From NCBI GenBank assembly GCA_035452965.1, contig DAOTCE010000066.1, positions 1-7,501 of the forward strand: a DNA stretch of 7,501 nt, read 5' to 3'. Below are positions 1 through 4,811 of this stretch, piece by piece. The notes under the pieces were generated by a model. That model was not told the origin of the DNA and searched no databases. It worked only from the letters and a program-made list of their open reading frames with translations. The number at the start of each line of letters is the position of its first letter. Positions within the stretch are counted from its first letter, which is position 1. Both the position numbers and the translations under genes were made by a program. The DNA is from Candidatus Paceibacterota bacterium (GTDB taxonomy: Bacteria; Verrucomicrobiota; Verrucomicrobiia; Limisphaerales; UBA8199).

Positions 1-115
1 CAAGTGAATAATTACTATGAAAAAGTCCTTCTCAGCACAGAGAACTTCTGGGCTATTTTCTTTTGCCCCTGCGGGGCGGCTCTTTTCGGCGCGCGGGCGC
101 GAGTGGGCAATTCAG

Positions 116-137
116 ATTTCAGGATTTCAGATTTCAG
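116..137. repeat. Three copies of ATTTCAG
   Basis: ATTTCAG occurs at 116-122, 124-130 and 131-137, with one extra G between copies one and two. It leads directly into the 9-nt array that follows, so the two probably form one composite intergenic repeat. No function is evident. Confidence 0.75.
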
Positions 138-138
138 A

Positions 139-174
139 GGGACGGAAGGGACGGATGGGACGCAGGGGACGGAT
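139..174. repeat. Four tandem 9-nt units, consensus GGGACGGAT
   Basis: The units are GGGACGGAA (139-147), GGGACGGAT (148-156), GGGACGCAG (157-165) and GGGACGGAT (166-174), followed by a partial GGGAGG. Because the period is a multiple of three, one frame reads as a Gly-Thr-x repeat, but no start signal or surrounding protein supports translation. I recall similar arrays in intergenic DNA of Verrucomicrobiota-like genomes, which makes this look like chromosomal repeat DNA rather than phage coding DNA; that is recollection, not something shown here. Confidence 0.75.
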
Positions 175-320
175 GGGAGGAATAGCCAATAGTCGATTGC
201 CGACTGCCAAGAAGCCGTTGAAGCGGTTGGCGGGCCGGGCGAGGGCGGGGGTACCCGCATGAATGTGGGTGTTAATGGGAGGCGCCAGATTTCGGGAGGT
301 CGTCAAAAAGAAAAATGGCG

Positions 321-360
321 GCTCCTGACGGCCCGTGACGGCTGCTGACGGTTCCTGACG
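321..360. repeat. Four tandem 10-bp units with invariant TGACGG
   Basis: The units are GCTCCTGACG, GCCCGTGACG, GCTGCTGACG and GTTCCTGACG, each followed by G, so TGACGG recurs exactly every 10 bp at 326, 336, 346 and 356. The variation falls in positions 2-5 of the unit. A 10-bp period is not a multiple of three, so this is not a protein repeat, and it places the cores on nearly the same face of the helix. It sits 55-95 bp ahead of the scaffold start, a sensible place for an activator or repressor array. Function is inferred. Confidence 0.7.
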
Positions 361-414
361 GTAGTCCAGCTCCGGGCCGGACTTGCTCGCCAAAACCGAT
401 GCTACGCTTGCGCC

Positions 415-1074
415 ATGGCGATCAAGTTTCGAGCGAAGTCGAAGGAGGAAATCCCCGCGGAGTTGCAGGGGCTGTATGTGGAGCGGGATGGAGCCTGGGT
501 GCTGGATGTGGAGGGGGCGGTGGAGAGGTCGAAGGTGGACGAGTTCCGGGACGCCAACGTGGCGCTGAGGCGCGAGCGGGACGAGATCAAGCGCCGGTTC
601 GAGCGGTCGGAGTCGGAGCAGGTGCAGGCGGTGGTGGCGGAGCGGGATGCGCTGAATGCGCGGCTGACGGCGATCCAAATTGACCAGGGGGTGACGGCGG
701 CGGCGTCGAAGCGGGGGCTGCGGCCGACGGCGATCCCGGACATCACGGCGCGGGCGCGGAGCGTGTTCCGGCTGGAGAAGGGTGTTCCCACCGCGTTTGA
801 GGCGGATGGGCAGACGGTGCGCATGGGCAAGGATGGCCTCACGCCGTTGAATTTGGAGGAGTGGGTGGATCTGCAGGTCGCCGACGCTCCTCATTTGTTC
901 GAGTCCAACGCCGGTGGCGGGGCTGCCGGCGACGCTTCCGGGGGAGGCGCAGGGGCGCGAGCAGGCAGGTCCGCGAGGAATCCGTTCCGGAAGGAGACGT
1001 GGAACCTCACGGAGCAAATGAAGTTGCAGAAATCCGATCCGCAGTTGGCGGCCCGATTGAGGGCGGCTGCATAG
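415..1074 (+). CDS. Phage scaffolding-like head morphogenesis protein
   Basis: This 219-residue protein is probably the internal scaffold that guides capsid assembly and is absent from the finished particle. Residues 1-45 form a compact domain (EIPAELQGLYVERDGAWVLD, then KVDEFRDAN) typical of phage proteins encoded directly before a coat gene. Residues 46-80 are a charged Arg/Glu coiled coil (LRRERDEIKRRFERSE). A Gly/Ala-rich linker spans about 166-186, and the C-terminus (NPFRKETWNLTEQMKLQ, ending LAARLRAAA) matches the helical tail I recognise from this family; such tails usually contact coat protein. The ATG at 415 fits the family N-terminus, but no Shine-Dalgarno sequence is visible before it. 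The major capsid gene follows after 58 nt. The role is inferred from layout and position; the family resemblance is from memory. Confidence 0.8.
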   Translation: MAIKFRAKSKEEIPAELQGLYVERDGAWVLDVEGAVERSKVDEFRDANVALRRERDEIKRRFERSESEQVQAVVAERDALNARLTAIQIDQGVTAAASKRGLRPTAIPDITARARSVFRLEKGVPTAFEADGQTVRMGKDGLTPLNLEEWVDLQVADAPHLFESNAGGGAAGDASGGGAGARAGRSARNPFRKETWNLTEQMKLQKSDPQLAARLRAAA

Positions 1075-1079
1075 GGGAA

Positions 1080-1098
1080 GGCAGGCGAGACGCCTGCC
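1080..1098. promoter_or_regulatory. Perfect 8-bp hairpin between scaffold and capsid genes
   Basis: GGCAGGCG (1080-1087), a 3-nt AGA loop and CGCCTGCC (1091-1098) form a perfect GC-rich stem 6 nt after the scaffold stop. No T-run follows, so it is not a standard intrinsic terminator. It may be a processing or mRNA-stability element, or a dispersed intergenic repeat of the host. Confidence 0.6.
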
Positions 1099-1132
1099 CC
1101 ACTTTGCGGATCACAACCGGAGATAGTGAAAT

Positions 1133-2143
1133 ATGGCTAAGACGTTAGTGGCGGATGTGATCATCCCCACAGAGTTCGAGAAGTACGCCATTGAGCGGAC
1201 GGCTGAGCTGTCGCGCTTTGGCGAGTCGGGCATCATCGAAATGGCGCCCGAGTTTGACACGTTGGCGCAGGGCGGCGGCCGTGAGGTCAAAATGCCGTTC
1301 TGGAAGGACCTGACTGCGGCGCGGCAGTTGCTGAACGATTCCGCGTCGCTGACGGTGAACAAGATCGCGGCGGATACCGACATCGCGCGCATCCACAACG
1401 ATGCGCAGGTGTGGTCGGTGAACCACCTGGCGAAGGTGGTCTCGGGCGACGATCCGATGGGTGCGATCGTGGACCTGGTCGGCGCTTATTGGGCGCGGAC
1501 GGATGAGGCGCTGGTGATCTCCTGCCTGAAGGGCATGTTCGCCGCGGCCTCCATGGCGGGCAACCTGCTTGCGATTCATTCTGAATCGGTGGCGGGCACC
1601 ACGTCGGCGACCAAGCTGAACGGCGCGACCTTCGTGGACGCGTGCGCCAAGCTCGGCGATGCGGCCAGCAGGCTGACCGCCGTGGCGATGCACTCGGCAA
1701 CCGAGGCGGCACTCAAGAAGCTGGATCTGATCGACTTCCTGCCGGACAGCGAAGGCAAGCCGAGTCTGGCCAGTTTCCAGGGCCGGCGTGTGGTGGTGGA
1801 TGACAGCTTGCCCACTCGGGCGGGCACGACCGATGGCACCGTTTACACGACCTACCTGTTCGGCCAGGGCGCGTTCGCCAAGGGCGTTGCGCCGCTGAGC
1901 GGCACGCCGCTTCAGGGCGGCTTCGGCACTGAGGGTGTCGAGCTGGCTCGCGTGCCGCTGGACAGCGACACGGTGCTCATCAACCGGCGTCGTTACATCC
2001 TGCACCCGCGGGGTGTGAAGTTCACCAGCGCTTCTGTCGCTGGCGATTCGCCGACGGCTGCAGAGCTGGAGACGGCCGCCAACTGGGTGCGCGTTTGGGA
2101 GAACAAGAACGTGCGCCTGGTGGCGATCACTCACAACAACTGA
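1133..2143 (+). CDS. Phage major capsid (coat) protein, gp13/P22-coat-like
   Basis: This 336-residue protein forms the icosahedral head shell. The sequence follows the pattern of a family of phage coat proteins expected to have the HK97 fold: VADVIIPTEFEKYAIERTAE at 6-25, the EVKMPFWKDL segment at 51-60, SGDDPMGAIVDLVGAYWART at 104-123, then AVAMHSATEAALKKLDLIDF, RRVVVDDSLP, YTTYLFGQGAFAKG and LINRRRYILHPRGVKF. The C-terminus (ETAANWVRVWENKNVRLVAI) is also typical. The length is close to full for the family and nothing looks truncated. GGAGA at 1119-1123, 9 nt before the ATG, is a good ribosome binding site. Hairpins lie on both sides of the gene, which may help give this transcript the high yield a shell protein needs. 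I am confident of the coat assignment; the exact family name is from memory. Confidence 0.94.
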   Translation: MAKTLVADVIIPTEFEKYAIERTAELSRFGESGIIEMAPEFDTLAQGGGREVKMPFWKDLTAARQLLNDSASLTVNKIAADTDIARIHNDAQVWSVNHLAKVVSGDDPMGAIVDLVGAYWARTDEALVISCLKGMFAAASMAGNLLAIHSESVAGTTSATKLNGATFVDACAKLGDAASRLTAVAMHSATEAALKKLDLIDFLPDSEGKPSLASFQGRRVVVDDSLPTRAGTTDGTVYTTYLFGQGAFAKGVAPLSGTPLQGGFGTEGVELARVPLDSDTVLINRRRYILHPRGVKFTSASVAGDSPTAAELETAANWVRVWENKNVRLVAITHNN

Positions 2144-2149
2144 GCATGA

Positions 2150-2173
2150 GCCGGGGATGGCGACATCCCCGGC
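2150..2173. promoter_or_regulatory. 10-bp hairpin with GNRA-type loop after the capsid gene
   Basis: GCCGGGGATG (2150-2159), loop GCGA (2160-2163) and CATCCCCGGC (2164-2173) form a perfect 10-bp stem closed by a GCGA tetraloop of the GNRA class. It begins 6 nt after the capsid stop. The next bases (GCTTGCCTTCCCTG) lack a T-run, so a partial terminator or a 3' end stabiliser for capsid mRNA is more likely than a full terminator. Confidence 0.7.
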
Positions 2174-2186
2174 GCTTGCCTTCCCT

Positions 2187-2193
2187 GAAAGGA
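2187..2193 (+). promoter_or_regulatory. Ribosome binding site for the gene at 2201
   Basis: GAAAGGA lies 7 nt ahead of the ATG at 2201. It supports this start and places it clear of the hairpin that ends at 2173. Confidence 0.6.
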
Positions 2194-2200
2194 CACAAGT

Positions 2201-2428
2201 ATGGGCAAATTGATTCCCTGGAGTTTCGAGAAGATTCGGTCGGGTGAAGTGATTCAGATCCCGACGTTCACCAATGTTGCCGCCGCCAACGCTGCTGGTG
2301 TGACCGCAGCTAAGTTCCCGCGGCGCGTCATCTACCTGAGCGCCGGCGGGACTGGTTCGGTGCCGTGCCTGGCCATCAGCGACGGCGCGAACTGGAAGCA
2401 GATCGCGATTGGCGCAAACGCCATCTAA
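2201..2428 (+). CDS. Small conserved-looking phage head protein, function unknown
   Basis: This 75-residue protein has no name I can give with certainty. It is mostly beta-like with no membrane segment or signal peptide. Residues 38-75 (AKFPRRVIYLSAGGTGSVPC, then LAISDGANWKQI) resemble the short 'clavSDGtnW' end motif seen in many small phage virion proteins and fibre tips. It follows the capsid gene with its own strong ribosome binding site, a slot often filled by head decoration, head fibre or stabilising proteins. A virion role is inferred from place and motif alone. The gene looks complete. Confidence 0.72.
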   Translation: MGKLIPWSFEKIRSGEVIQIPTFTNVAAANAAGVTAAKFPRRVIYLSAGGTGSVPCLAISDGANWKQIAIGANAI

Positions 2429-2431
2429 CTC

Positions 2432-2623
2432 ATGAACGGATTGCTTCCAATCATTCGACGGGTGAGGCGTCCGCTGTTGCCTCCTGAGGCACCAGTGGAC
2501 GCCAAGCCTGTGGTGGTGGCCGGTGCCGCCAATGGTGGCGACCAGGTGACGCGAGGCGAGGACGCGAAACAGCAGCTGAAGGAAAAACATGGCGAAGTTA
2601 CTTCAGCTCAGCCGGCCGAGTAG
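2432..2623 (+). CDS. Small basic Pro/Ala-rich protein, doubtful
   Basis: This possible 63-residue protein starts 3 nt after the preceding stop. Its N-terminus is basic and hydrophobic (MNGLLPIIRRVRRPLLPPEA), resembling the arginine-rich leaders of the next two genes. The middle is Ala/Val/Gly-rich and the end is charged (QQLKEKHGE). No domain is recognised. The last 35 nt overlap the next gene, whose start is well supported by a ribosome binding site at 2579-2583 and by paralogy. No Shine-Dalgarno sequence is visible before 2432; it could be translated by reinitiation after the upstream stop. It fills an otherwise empty 160-nt gap in a tightly packed operon, which is the main argument that it is real. 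Confidence 0.45.
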   Translation: MNGLLPIIRRVRRPLLPPEAPVDAKPVVVAGAANGGDQVTRGEDAKQQLKEKHGEVTSAQPAE

Positions 2624-2987
2624 GCGTGTTGGGAGCGTCGTGCGCTCGTGGCTGGCGCTGCGGTTGCAGTGGCGACGGCGCAAACGAACGTCGGGTGCGA
2701 CTGCGGGAGTGCCGGTCGCGCCGAGCAACTTGCAGGGGTTGGACACGGCTGGGGCTGTGCTGCTCACCTGGGACATGACGGCCGTCGAGGGCGAGCTGGG
2801 TGTCGAGATCGAGGGCCGGCAGGACGCGCCGGAATATGAGTTCGAGGTGCTCGGCGCGGGTGGACCGAACGTGAACAACTTCGATTATGAGATCGCGACC
2901 GGCGGGTTCTGGGAGTTTCGGGTGCGGGCGTTTAACGCGGCTGGGTACTCGGCTTACTCGAACGTGGTGAGGGTCGAATTCGTGTAG
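2589..2987 (+). CDS. Fibronectin type III domain protein with arginine-rich N-terminus
   Basis: This 132-residue protein has two parts. Residues 9-33 are strongly basic (RSWLALRLQWRRRKR at 19-33), without the hydrophobic core of a normal signal peptide. Residues 43-132 form a single fibronectin-III beta sandwich: VAPSNLQGLD at the start, the B-strand tryptophan in LLTWDMT, FEVLGAG in the middle, and the typical final strands FRVRAFNAAGYSAYSNVVRV. Such domains on phage particles usually aid weak binding to carbohydrate or cell surfaces. AAGGA at 2579-2583, 5 nt before the ATG, supports the start. The N-terminus aligns without gaps to that of the gene at 2999, indicating a shared origin. Where the protein sits, on the capsid or in the infected cell, is not shown by the sequence. 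Confidence 0.82.
   Translation: MAKLLQLSRPSRRVGSVVRSWLALRLQWRRRKRTSGATAGVPVAPSNLQGLDTAGAVLLTWDMTAVEGELGVEIEGRQDAPEYEFEVLGAGGPNVNNFDYEIATGGFWEFRVRAFNAAGYSAYSNVVRVEFV
2643..2681 (+). repeat. Copy 1 of a 39-nt repeat shared with the next gene
   Basis: These 39 nt encode residues 19-31 and match 3053-3091 at 31 of 39 positions. Both copies begin exactly 54 nt from their start codons and are in the same frame. Confidence 0.75.
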
Positions 2988-2998
2988 GTGGTGATGTT

Positions 2999-3430
2999 AT
3001 GGCACTGACGTTGATCAAGGGCAGAGGGCGGTTGCTGATGTCGGACCGGCTGCGGGCGTGGTGGGCGTTGCGGCGGCAGCGGCGACGGCGCTGTGGGCTG
3101 GGAATGCCGGCTGAGCCGGTGATTGTGGGCCTCAACCTGACGGAGAGCGCGGGGGAGCCGCTGTACTGGTTCGATGTGCTGATTGATTTCACGTTCGAGC
3201 AGGGGCGCTTTCCCGATGGCACGATCGAGCTCTACTGGTCGCGTGGTTCTCAAGGCTGGGTGGAGAACTACGTCGGTGCCGTGTCGAGCAACGAGCGGTT
3301 GTTTCGGCACGTGCGGGCGTTCAGCGACTTTGAAAACGACGATGTGTCCTACCGGATGCGCTACCGGTGCGGCACAGAGGTCATCGGGCCGTTTGGTCCG
3401 GCTTACCAGTGGTACTACTGCGCACCTTAG
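2999..3430 (+). CDS. Beta-rich protein with arginine-rich N-terminus, partial paralogue of the FnIII gene
   Basis: This 143-residue protein begins MALTLIK, the same seven residues that open the connector at 3443, then continues with a basic segment (RAWWALRRQRRRR, 19-31) that aligns gap-free with the FnIII protein at 2589. Residues 38-143 are predicted beta-rich (VIVGLNLTES, YWFDVLIDFTF, IELYWSRG, VSYRMRYRCG, AYQWYYCAP). They resemble a diverged fibronectin-III or immunoglobulin-like domain, though the consensus is too weak for a firm call. It starts 11 nt after the previous stop, with AGGTGG at 2986-2991 as ribosome binding site; the shared N-terminus fixes the ATG. The mosaic look suggests duplication and recombination within the locus. 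A surface or particle accessory role is inferred. Confidence 0.75.
   Translation: MALTLIKGRGRLLMSDRLRAWWALRRQRRRRCGLGMPAEPVIVGLNLTESAGEPLYWFDVLIDFTFEQGRFPDGTIELYWSRGSQGWVENYVGAVSSNERLFRHVRAFSDFENDDVSYRMRYRCGTEVIGPFGPAYQWYYCAP
3053..3091 (+). repeat. Copy 2 of the 39-nt repeat encoding the basic segment
   Basis: Matches 2643-2681 at 31 of 39 positions, in the same frame and at the same distance from the start codon. It encodes residues 19-31 of the gene at 2999. Confidence 0.75.
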
Positions 3431-3442
3431 AACTGATTTGCT

Positions 3443-4033
3443 ATGGCTCTCACTCTGATCAAGGAAGACGGCACCGGCAGGGGCGACTCGAACAGCTACG
3501 CCACCGTTGCCGAGGCGGACTCCTATTTCGAGGCGCATTTGTATGTGTCGGCGTGGACGGCTGCCACCGCGACTACGAAGGCCGCGGCGTTGGTGATGGC
3601 GACGCGCCTGGTGGATTCGCAGTACCAGTTCAACGGCTATCGGGCGCATGACGCGCAGGCGCTGCAATGGCCGCGTGAGCGCTGTCCTGATCCTGACCGC
3701 AACCTGGTGACGAGCACGACGCTGTCGCCGGTGCTGACGAATTTCGTGCCGAGCACGCAGGTGCCGGCGCCCGTTGCGTTCGCGGTGTGCGAGATGGCTC
3801 GGGAGCTCCTGATTGCGGATCGGACGGCGGCGCCAGCCGGCGAGGGCGTCGAGTCCACGGCGACAGCAACCCACACAAAGACGAGCAGCTCGGACACGAG
3901 CAACTCGTCCACCACAAAGTACAGCAAGAGCGACACGCGGCCGATTATCTCGCGCGTAGCGCAGGCGATGCTCTCGAAGTATGGCGCTTTGATTGTCGGC
4001 GGCAGCGGCTCGGTTCAATTGGTGCGCGCATGA
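3443..4033 (+). CDS. DnaT-like phage head-tail connector protein
   Basis: This 196-residue protein belongs by pattern to the phage family often labelled 'DnaT-like ssDNA-binding', which structurally and by gene position is a head-completion or head-tail connector protein. Residues 8-80 show the signature: EDGTGRGDSNSYATVAEADS, YFEAH, then KAAALVMATRLVDSQYQF, GYRA and ALQWPRE. Residues 109-125 form the conserved helix (APVAFAVCEMARELLIA), and 167-181 the usual C-terminal helix (PIISRVAQAMLSKYG). A Ser/Thr/Asp-rich stretch (about 138-166) with little structure sits between them and is longer than I expect for the family. No Shine-Dalgarno sequence is visible, but the family N-terminus supports this ATG. 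The stop overlaps the next gene's start by ATGA. It would seal the portal side of the head and join it to a tail, yet no tail gene follows. Confidence 0.83.
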   Translation: MALTLIKEDGTGRGDSNSYATVAEADSYFEAHLYVSAWTAATATTKAAALVMATRLVDSQYQFNGYRAHDAQALQWPRERCPDPDRNLVTSTTLSPVLTNFVPSTQVPAPVAFAVCEMARELLIADRTAAPAGEGVESTATATHTKTSSSDTSNSSTTKYSKSDTRPIISRVAQAMLSKYGALIVGGSGSVQLVRA

Positions 4034-4491
4034 AGTGGTTCTGGACCATTCTGATGTTGGCCTGGCCTGTCGTGGCCGCTGCACAGCGGTTGACGCTGGC
4101 GTGGGATGCGTCGCCGTGCGCCTGCGCTGCCAGCTACAGGCTCTACTACGGCACGAACACTCGGTCCTACCAGTTGGTGACCAATACAGGGCTGGCGCTG
4201 ACGCAGTCGGTGGTGTTGCCGCACGGCGGGCGTTGGTTCTTCGCGGCAACTGTGGTCAGCACCAACGGCTTGGAATCGGACTTCAGCAACGAGGTCTCCT
4301 GGGAAAGCAAGCCGACAGCGCCGGTGATGGCGGGCAGTTCGTGGGTGCGACTGACTCCGGTCTTTGGGCGGAGCACGAACCTGGCGAGCTGGGGAAGTGT
4401 GACCGGCGAGGCGACGTGGTTCCCGGCGACGAACCGAGCCGAGTTCTTCCGAGTGAATCGGCTCCTGATGGAGAGAGTGATGGTGCCATGA
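4030..4491 (+). CDS. Secreted fibronectin type III-like protein
   Basis: The start at 4030, overlapping the preceding stop by ATGA, gives a 153-residue protein with a clear Sec signal peptide: MKWFWTILMLAWPVVAAAQ, with probable cleavage after AAA at residue 18. A longer frame from 3787 is rejected because it lies inside the connector gene. Residues 20-93 form an FnIII-like domain (LTLAWDASP, YRLYYGTNTRSYQ, RWFFAATVVSTNGLESDFSN). The remainder (RLTPVFGRSTNLASWGSV, RAEFFRV) matches the STNL-W / FFR-type C-terminal segment frequent in Verrucomicrobiota exported proteins. Two cysteines lie at 30 and 32. It is exported from the infected cell or lysogen, so a role at the envelope, in surface modification or in blocking superinfection, is more likely than a structural one; this is inference. 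Translation is probably coupled to the gene before. Confidence 0.78.
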   Translation: MKWFWTILMLAWPVVAAAQRLTLAWDASPCACAASYRLYYGTNTRSYQLVTNTGLALTQSVVLPHGGRWFFAATVVSTNGLESDFSNEVSWESKPTAPVMAGSSWVRLTPVFGRSTNLASWGSVTGEATWFPATNRAEFFRVNRLLMERVMVP

Positions 4492-4811
4492 CGAACATGA
4501 ACATGAGTGAATTTCTGCGGGGCGTGGACCACGCAGCGGCAAAGGATGATCGCTGGCTCTTCATCGCCAGTCTGGTGGTCATCGGACTCTTTGGCGTGTG
4601 GGTCGTGCGTTACTTCGTAAAACAGCACGAGCAGTTGCTCGCTGACCACAAGCAGTCTCGCGAGTGCTACCAGGAAAGTTTGCGCGGCGTGGTGGCCGAG
4701 CAGAGCGCGACGAACGCCAAGCTCGTCGTGTGCCTGGACAACAACACCAAGGTTCTTGAGGAGTGCCGGGATGAACTCAGGGGCTCCTCGCGCAGGAGAA
4801 ACAGAAAATGA
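4488..4811 (+). CDS. Single-pass membrane coiled-coil protein, possible inner-membrane spanin or holin
   Basis: This 107-residue protein begins at an ATG overlapping the previous stop by ATGA; in-frame ATGs at 4497 and 4503 are alternatives. Residues 1-22 are polar, 24-44 form one membrane helix (WLFIASLVVIGLFGVWVVRY), and 45-97 are a charged helical, coiled-coil-like region (QHEQLLADHKQSRE, KVLEECRDELRG) with cysteines at 60, 82 and 93. The end is very basic (SRRRNRK). This layout matches inner-membrane spanins of the Rz type, and the next gene is a lipoprotein overlapping it by ATGA, the order expected of an Rz/Rz1 pair. A small holin or an unrelated membrane anchor is also possible. No residue motif decides it, and the topology is not clear from charge alone. 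Confidence 0.68.
   Translation: MTNMNMSEFLRGVDHAAAKDDRWLFIASLVVIGLFGVWVVRYFVKQHEQLLADHKQSRECYQESLRGVVAEQSATNAKLVVCLDNNTKVLEECRDELRGSSRRRNRK
4784..4798 (+). promoter_or_regulatory. Hairpin that encloses the lipoprotein ribosome binding site
   Basis: CTCCT (4784-4788), loop CGCGC and AGGAG (4794-4798) form a perfect 5-bp stem whose 3' arm is the Shine-Dalgarno sequence of the gene at 4808 (9-nt spacing). It lies inside the end of the upstream gene, so ribosomes finishing that gene would open it and couple the two translations. Folding is predicted by eye. Confidence 0.5.

Larger units (their letters stand above)
1..414. other. Non-coding, repeat-rich region upstream of the scaffold gene
   Basis: No convincing gene lies here. 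The short open frames on either strand are low-complexity translations of repeats, or shadows of the gene starting at 415. The region holds an ATTTCAG triplet (116-137), a 9-nt GGGACGGAT-like tandem array (139-174) and four 10-nt TGACGG units (321-360). A GC-rich inverted repeat (GCCCC/GGGGC, 65-77) followed by CTTTTC at 80-85 could be a weak terminator for a gene ending left of the window. No clear -35/-10 pair was found ahead of 415. A late promoter for the head genes would be expected here, but that is inference from gene order. Confidence 0.6.

Noticed and set aside
65..77. GCCCC/GGGGC hairpin as a terminator
   Set aside because: Only 5 bp, with a broken T-run starting several bases later; no upstream gene end can be confirmed in the window.
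17..262. 81-codon plus-strand frame beginning MKKSFSAQ
   Set aside because: It reads through the ATTTCAG and GGGACGGAT repeats, has no ribosome binding site and no coherent protein features.
259..348. 29-codon frame beginning MNVGVNGRRQ
   Set aside because: Too short and unsupported; its end lies inside the 10-bp repeat array, whose period does not fit coding.
127..1017. 296-codon open frame on the minus strand
   Set aside because: It covers the scaffold gene in antisense and reads through the tandem repeats; composition is that of a shadow frame.
1145..2590. 481-codon open frame on the minus strand
   Set aside because: It lies antisense to the major capsid gene and the next gene, is rich in His/Arg/Ala as GC-rich shadows are, and shows no domain.
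3787..4029. Longer start for the secreted FnIII protein
   Set aside because: This extension lies wholly inside the connector gene in another frame and would bury the clear signal peptide that begins at 4030.
2954..4249. 431-codon open frame on the minus strand
   Set aside because: Antisense to three well-supported genes, Arg/Pro/His-rich and without recognisable motifs.
3993..4487. Longer start for the membrane coiled-coil protein
   Set aside because: The extension overlaps the FnIII gene in another frame; the ATGA start at 4488 gives a compact protein directly before its membrane helix.
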